NCBI GenBank assembly: GCA_027596195.1
Contig: JADGJG010000092.1
Span: 1-45,520 of the forward strand
Direction of reading: 5' to 3'
Source of the DNA: Podochytrium sp. JEL0797
Lineage: Eukaryota; Chytridiomycota; Chytridiomycetes; Chytridiales; Chytriomycetaceae
DNA length: 45,520 nucleotides
Below, in pieces: positions 41,954 to 45,520 of this stretch. How positions within the stretch are numbered: position 1 is the stretch's first letter; each line of letters starts with the position of its first letter. The notes beneath the pieces were generated by a model. The model searched no databases and was not told the DNA's origin. It saw nothing but the letters and a program-made list of their open reading frames with translations. The translations under genes were made by a program, and so were the position numbers.

Positions 41954-43098
41954 ATGCCTTCCAACACCGAAATCCTCTTCAAAGAAATCCCCACTGGTGC
42001 TGCCACGGCCCAAGATACCTTCCAAATCGTCAAGGACGACGCATTTGACCCCTCGAGCCTCGAAGTCCGACCCGACTGCGTCCTTCTTCAGGTGTGTTAA
42101 TGAGAAAGACGTGAACGCGAAATCGCCATACTCATTTACTTGCTCTTCATTTCAGGCATCCTGGCTCTCCCTTGACCCATACATGCGTGGCCGCATGCGT
42201 GCCCCAGAGAAGGAATCCTATTCTGCACCATTTGAAGTGGGAAAGCCGCTGGCCGGTCATGGAATCGCAACAGTCCTCCAATCCAACTCCAAGAAATTCA
42301 ACATCGGCGACGTTGTCCTCGGATTCCTCCCGTGGTCCAACTACGCAGTCGTGCATGAAGCTGCGATCCAGCACGCCATCAACCGTCCGGAATCCCCTGC
42401 CGTTCCTCAGGAAGCATGGCTTGGAATCTTGGGGATGCCGTCATTCACGGCGTATTCTGGGTTGGTGTTGATTGGGAAACCAAAGGCTGGAGAGACGCTG
42501 TTCGTGTCTGCCGCTGCAGGGTGAGTTTTTTTGGGTTGAATCTGGGTTGGTGAGAGACTAATCGCGAAATAGTGCCGTCGGACAAGTGGTCGGACAAATC
42601 GGAAAAAGCCTCGGCCTCCGCGTCATCGGTTCCGCAGGAACAGACGAAAAAGTGGACCTCCTCCTCACCAAATTCGGCTTCGACGCGGCCTTTAACTACA
42701 ACAAACACATCATCCACGAAAAACTCGCCGAACTGTGCCCAAATGGAATCGACATTTACTTTGAAAACGTGGGCGGCGAAACCCTCGACGCTGTGCTCCC
42801 CCTCATGAACAACCACGGCCGCATCCCCGTTTGTGGCATGATTTCGCAGTACAACGGCGCGGGCACGGGAATCAAGAACTTGATGAACGTGATTTCGAAG
42901 CGGCTGTTGATTCAAGGATTCTTGGTTTCCGACTTTACGCCTCATCATGGCGAGTTTGTCAAGTGGATGTTTGAGCATGCCATGGATGGAAAGTTTGTTT
43001 ATGAGATGACGGTCGCGGAGGGGATTGAGGCCATGCCGGAGGCGTTTGTGGGTATGATGGCGGGAAAGAATGTGGGGAAGCAGCTCGTGAAATTATGA
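41954..43098 (+). CDS. Zinc-free MDR oxidoreductase (PTGR/alkenal reductase type)
   Basis: Three exons (41954-42091, 42156-42520, 42573-43098) give 342 residues. The N-terminal catalytic part has LSLDPYMRGRMR and a GxxLAGHG stretch; the nucleotide-binding part has the AAAGAVGQVVGQIGK motif, built across intron 2. FENVGGETLDAVLPLMNNHG and GRIPVCGMISQYN are typical of NADP(H)-dependent alkenal/one oxidoreductases and prostaglandin reductase 1. No structural or catalytic zinc ligands are seen. The enzyme should reduce activated C=C bonds of toxic enals in the cytosol. ATG 41954 sits in AAACATGCC context. Confidence 0.94.
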
Positions 43099-43469
43099 TT
43101 TGTCCGAATATAGCAACCTCAAGAGGAGGTTAAAATTTATTTGCCAATTATAAAATTATAATATATGGATATGAGCACAATTCAATTTCAAATCAAAATC
43201 ATTCTTTCTGTCTCCATTCATTTCATTCAGTTGCGAACGGGGAGAGACTGCTTACCACAACGAGAATGCTATTGACGAATTGGAACACTGTCGTGGCTTA
43301 TTTTCAGCTGATTGATGCAAAGCTCTAGCGGCGCTCCATCAAGCCCGTTTGATACCAAATTTGGCAGCCTCCGTGCCGATCACGTGCCGATTTGATACCT
43401 TCTCAAAATTGGACAAATACTAGATCTCTGGATTGATCTCGCCACCCAAAAAACAAAATCAATCAAAAA
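43099..43469. other. Intergenic region before the Cys-rich protein gene
   Basis: AT-rich after 43120. A short imperfect repeat of TTTGATACC with CACGTGCCGAT lies at about 43348-43400, and CACGTG at 43380-43385 is an E-box-like palindrome. No gene seen. Confidence 0.5.
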
Positions 43470-44323
43470 ATGCTTGTCACAGCCTCCGACGTCACGGCTC
43501 TGCTTGGTTGTCTCTCGCAAGCGATCGCCCCTGGGTTCACGTCTTGTGGGGTTCTCGCCTCCGGAACCAACGTGACTGAAATCATCAGCGTGAGTTCCTC
43601 CTTGACAAGTACCCAACTCCCCACCACACACCCCCAATTTCATTCTTTCTCTCCTCGCATCCTCTCACACCCGCAACTTGAATCAATCAGAGTATGGCAT
43701 GTCTCTGCACAAGCGTCGCCACCATCAAATCCACCCTCCAAACCTGTCTCGCCCAAATCTCCAACCCAGACCCCTTCATCTCCTCCGCCCCAGAATTCCT
43801 CACGCACTTCATCAACAACGCGTGCAACCCACGCCTCGCAGCCTGTGACTTCTACCTCGACAACCTCCTCGCTGACGCTTCCACGTCCCTTCCATCCATG
43901 ATGGCCGCGATTGGAAACGGGATGGACGCAAACACGGCCGTGACCAACTTTGCGTGCGCCAACGAGTTGGCGGTGAACAAAGTCATTTACTCCTGCGGAC
44001 AAGCCCCCGAAGCGAATCCTATCACACTTGCGTCGTTGGGTCTGTGTTCTGTGCCTGTGTTGACTACCACTGCAATTGTTGTAGCTACAACGGCTCCTGC
44101 TAGTACCCAAGAAGCAGGAAGCGCTCCTACCAGTGTCACGGCCGCTCCTACGGATGCTTCTGTTACTGCCACGTCGATGATGGCTATCTCGAAGGCAGTG
44201 ACTCCTGTTATGAAGAGCACGGCGTCTCTGACTGCTGCGGACGTTTACGCCAAGTCGGCTAGTTTGACTGTTGCCAAGTTTGCGGGGGTGCTTGCTGGCG
44301 TGTTGACTGTGGCTCTTGTTTGA
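43470..44323 (+). CDS. Cys-rich, Ser/Thr-rich surface-type protein
   Basis: Two exons (43470-43589, 43691-44323) give 250 residues. The first half holds about ten cysteines in a helical pattern (GCLSQAIAPGFTSCGV, then ACLCTSVATIKSTLQTC, ACNPRLAACDFYLD), somewhat like small fungal Cys-rich domains. The second half is Ala/Thr/Ser-rich, suited to O-glycosylation, and the protein ends in a hydrophobic tail (KFAGVLAGVLTVALV) like a GPI-anchor signal. Oddly, the N-terminus (MLVTASDVTALLGC) is a poor signal peptide, so an upstream exon may be missing. Cell-wall or surface location is inference. Confidence 0.78.
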
Positions 44324-44647
44324 AAAAGAGGACACTGGTTAAGTGTATCGTATGCAAAATAGAACATTTGTTTAGTGAAAAAATAAAGTGGCTGTTCAAA
44401 GGGCGGCATTCGAATTTCTGAGGTTCCGGGACCACCAACGCAATTTGGTCAAGTTTCCGTGTTGAAAAGTGTGCGAGTGTGCCTGTTAGCGTGTCGATTG
44501 TTGTGAAAATACATTGAATGAGCGTGGTTGTCGGAAAGAGTTAAGAAAAGAGAGGATCTGAGAATTTTGAGAATTGAACGAGGAAGGAGAGCCGGAACAT
44601 TAACAACAGATCGAGCCTCAACTTCAGAAACACGCTAATTATCTCAA
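44324..44647. other. Intergenic region between the last two genes
   Basis: Contains an AATAAAG near 44382 that could end the upstream transcript. No other feature seen. If the last gene starts at 44720 its leader lies at the right edge of this stretch. Confidence 0.5.
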
Positions 44648-45520
44648 ATGGAGCGGACTGCCGGGCTTGACCCATCACCAAAAACGGGCCTCCACCCAGT
44701 CCACCAAAACAGTCCCAAAATGAGCGCCAACCAAGTCGCCTGCCTCAACGCGCAGAGTCAGTACCAGTTCTCGACCTTCGACGCCGCCACCACAAATGCG
44801 GGATGCACTCAGGCCCACATGGACGCCATGATCCCGTACTTCAATGCTTGCAGTCTCTCCGTGGTTTCCGACTCGTTCTTCGGCTTCTCGTCAGGTAACG
44901 GCATCTTCACACCACACACAATCTCACCCCTTTCCCCAACAGGATCCAACTACTACGTGAGTCCCGCCGACATGCAATGGTACTGCTACACAAAGTACGG
45001 CCTCCTCCTCACCGGAACCGGCCTCCCGGCAACCCCACCCGCCACAGAGCCAGCCGCGCCAGTCCCCATCAGCGCTTCGCAATCCAGCAGTGCGGGTCTC
45101 ATTGCCGGCATCGTGATTGGACTCCTCGCCGTCGCTGGGCTCGGGTACTACTTCTACGCGCGCAACAAGGCGAACGCAGCCAAGGCTGCGGGGTTGGAGG
45201 ATGGTGTTGCGTTTGCGGATGTTGCTGCTAAGCCAGGTCAACAGGTGTTCGCGTCAGGACAATCGGTCTACTCTCACACGTGAGTCACTCCATTTTTAAT
45301 CAAAAAAAATCCGTTGGCATTCGTCACGTGCGTGACAAAATCACTCAAAACTCGCAAAAATCAGTCAATCCGAGGAAAGCTCCGTCCAATTCAACAACCA
45401 AAACCAACAACGCTCGAACACCAGTAACTTCCCGTCCGAGAAACACGCGGGAGGAATGAACCGCGCTGGTGGAGAACGCGCTCACTTTTCTGAAAAGAGT
45501 GGAAGCAGCCGCGGATTCGA
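44648..45520 (+). CDS. Single-pass membrane protein, 3' end cut by window
   Basis: Exons 44648-44894, 44943-45279 and 45365 to beyond 45520. The start may instead be ATG 44720 (MSANQVACLN); 44648 gives 24 extra residues. An outer part with several Cys (CLNAQSQYQF, GCTQAHMDAM, NACSLSVVSD) is followed by a Pro/Ala/Ser linker, one membrane helix (LIAGIVIGLLAVAGLGYYF), a basic stop-transfer YARNK, and an inner Gln/Asn/Ser-rich tail. This is the plan of a type I sensor or wall-linked protein, but no signal peptide is obvious. Intron 1 is only 48 bases, keeps frame and has no stop, so retention would add 16 residues. Resembles its neighbour at 43470 only in style. Confidence 0.72.

Overview
This window looks like nuclear DNA from a zoosporic (chytrid-type) fungus. 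The genes are dense and mostly cut by short GT-AG introns (about 50-110 bp, one of 323 bp). The proteins are fungal or opisthokont: a Bck1/Ste11-like MAPKKK, an Erv46/ERGIC3 cargo receptor, a transgelin and an ataxin-10 homologue. There is also a cyclic-nucleotide-gated-type K+ channel with a GYGD filter, a class known from flagellated fungi and absent from typical yeasts. No rRNA, tRNA, CRISPR array or recognisable transposase was found.

Layout. 0-6 kb: a small possible secreted protein, an uncertain exon pair, two paralogous Ser/Pro/Gln-rich proteins with a PH-like C-terminus, and a frameshifted leucine-rich-repeat pseudogene between them. 6.8-9.8 kb: a five-exon zinc-finger protein. 10.1-21.8 kb: a signalling block with a DUF1764 protein head-to-head with the CNG-type channel, then an F-BAR/PH-like/C2/RasGAP protein and a MAPKKK, the last three head-to-tail with very short spacers. 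21.9-26.4 kb: a broken copy of the MAPKKK last exon, ERGIC3/Erv46 (minus) and ataxin-10 (plus). 26.6-31 kb (minus): third PH-like paralogue and second zinc-finger paralogue, the same gene pair as at 4-10 kb. 31.3-33.3 kb: transgelin and a PH-domain protein.

34.1-40.9 kb is a lineage-specific island: a 3.16-kb direct tandem duplication plus a partial third unit. Each unit carries an intact 180-residue multi-pass membrane protein, two decayed relatives of it, a short conserved ORF behind a bZIP-like site, an inverted repeat and a TATA box, and a captured fragment of a MYND-finger gene. A broken copy of that MYND gene lies in inverted orientation at 41.2-41.8 kb. 42-45.5 kb: a zinc-free MDR oxidoreductase, a Cys-rich surface-type protein and a single-pass membrane protein cut by the window edge.

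Two whole-window patterns stand out. Exons tend to start with C-ending codons and finish with G/T-ending codons, on their own coding strand, and the pattern resets after each intron. Dispersed paralogue pairs (PH-like plus zinc finger) suggest an old block duplication. Exon coordinates were worked out by hand from splice consensus, frame and, where possible, paralogue or family agreement; no alignment software was run.
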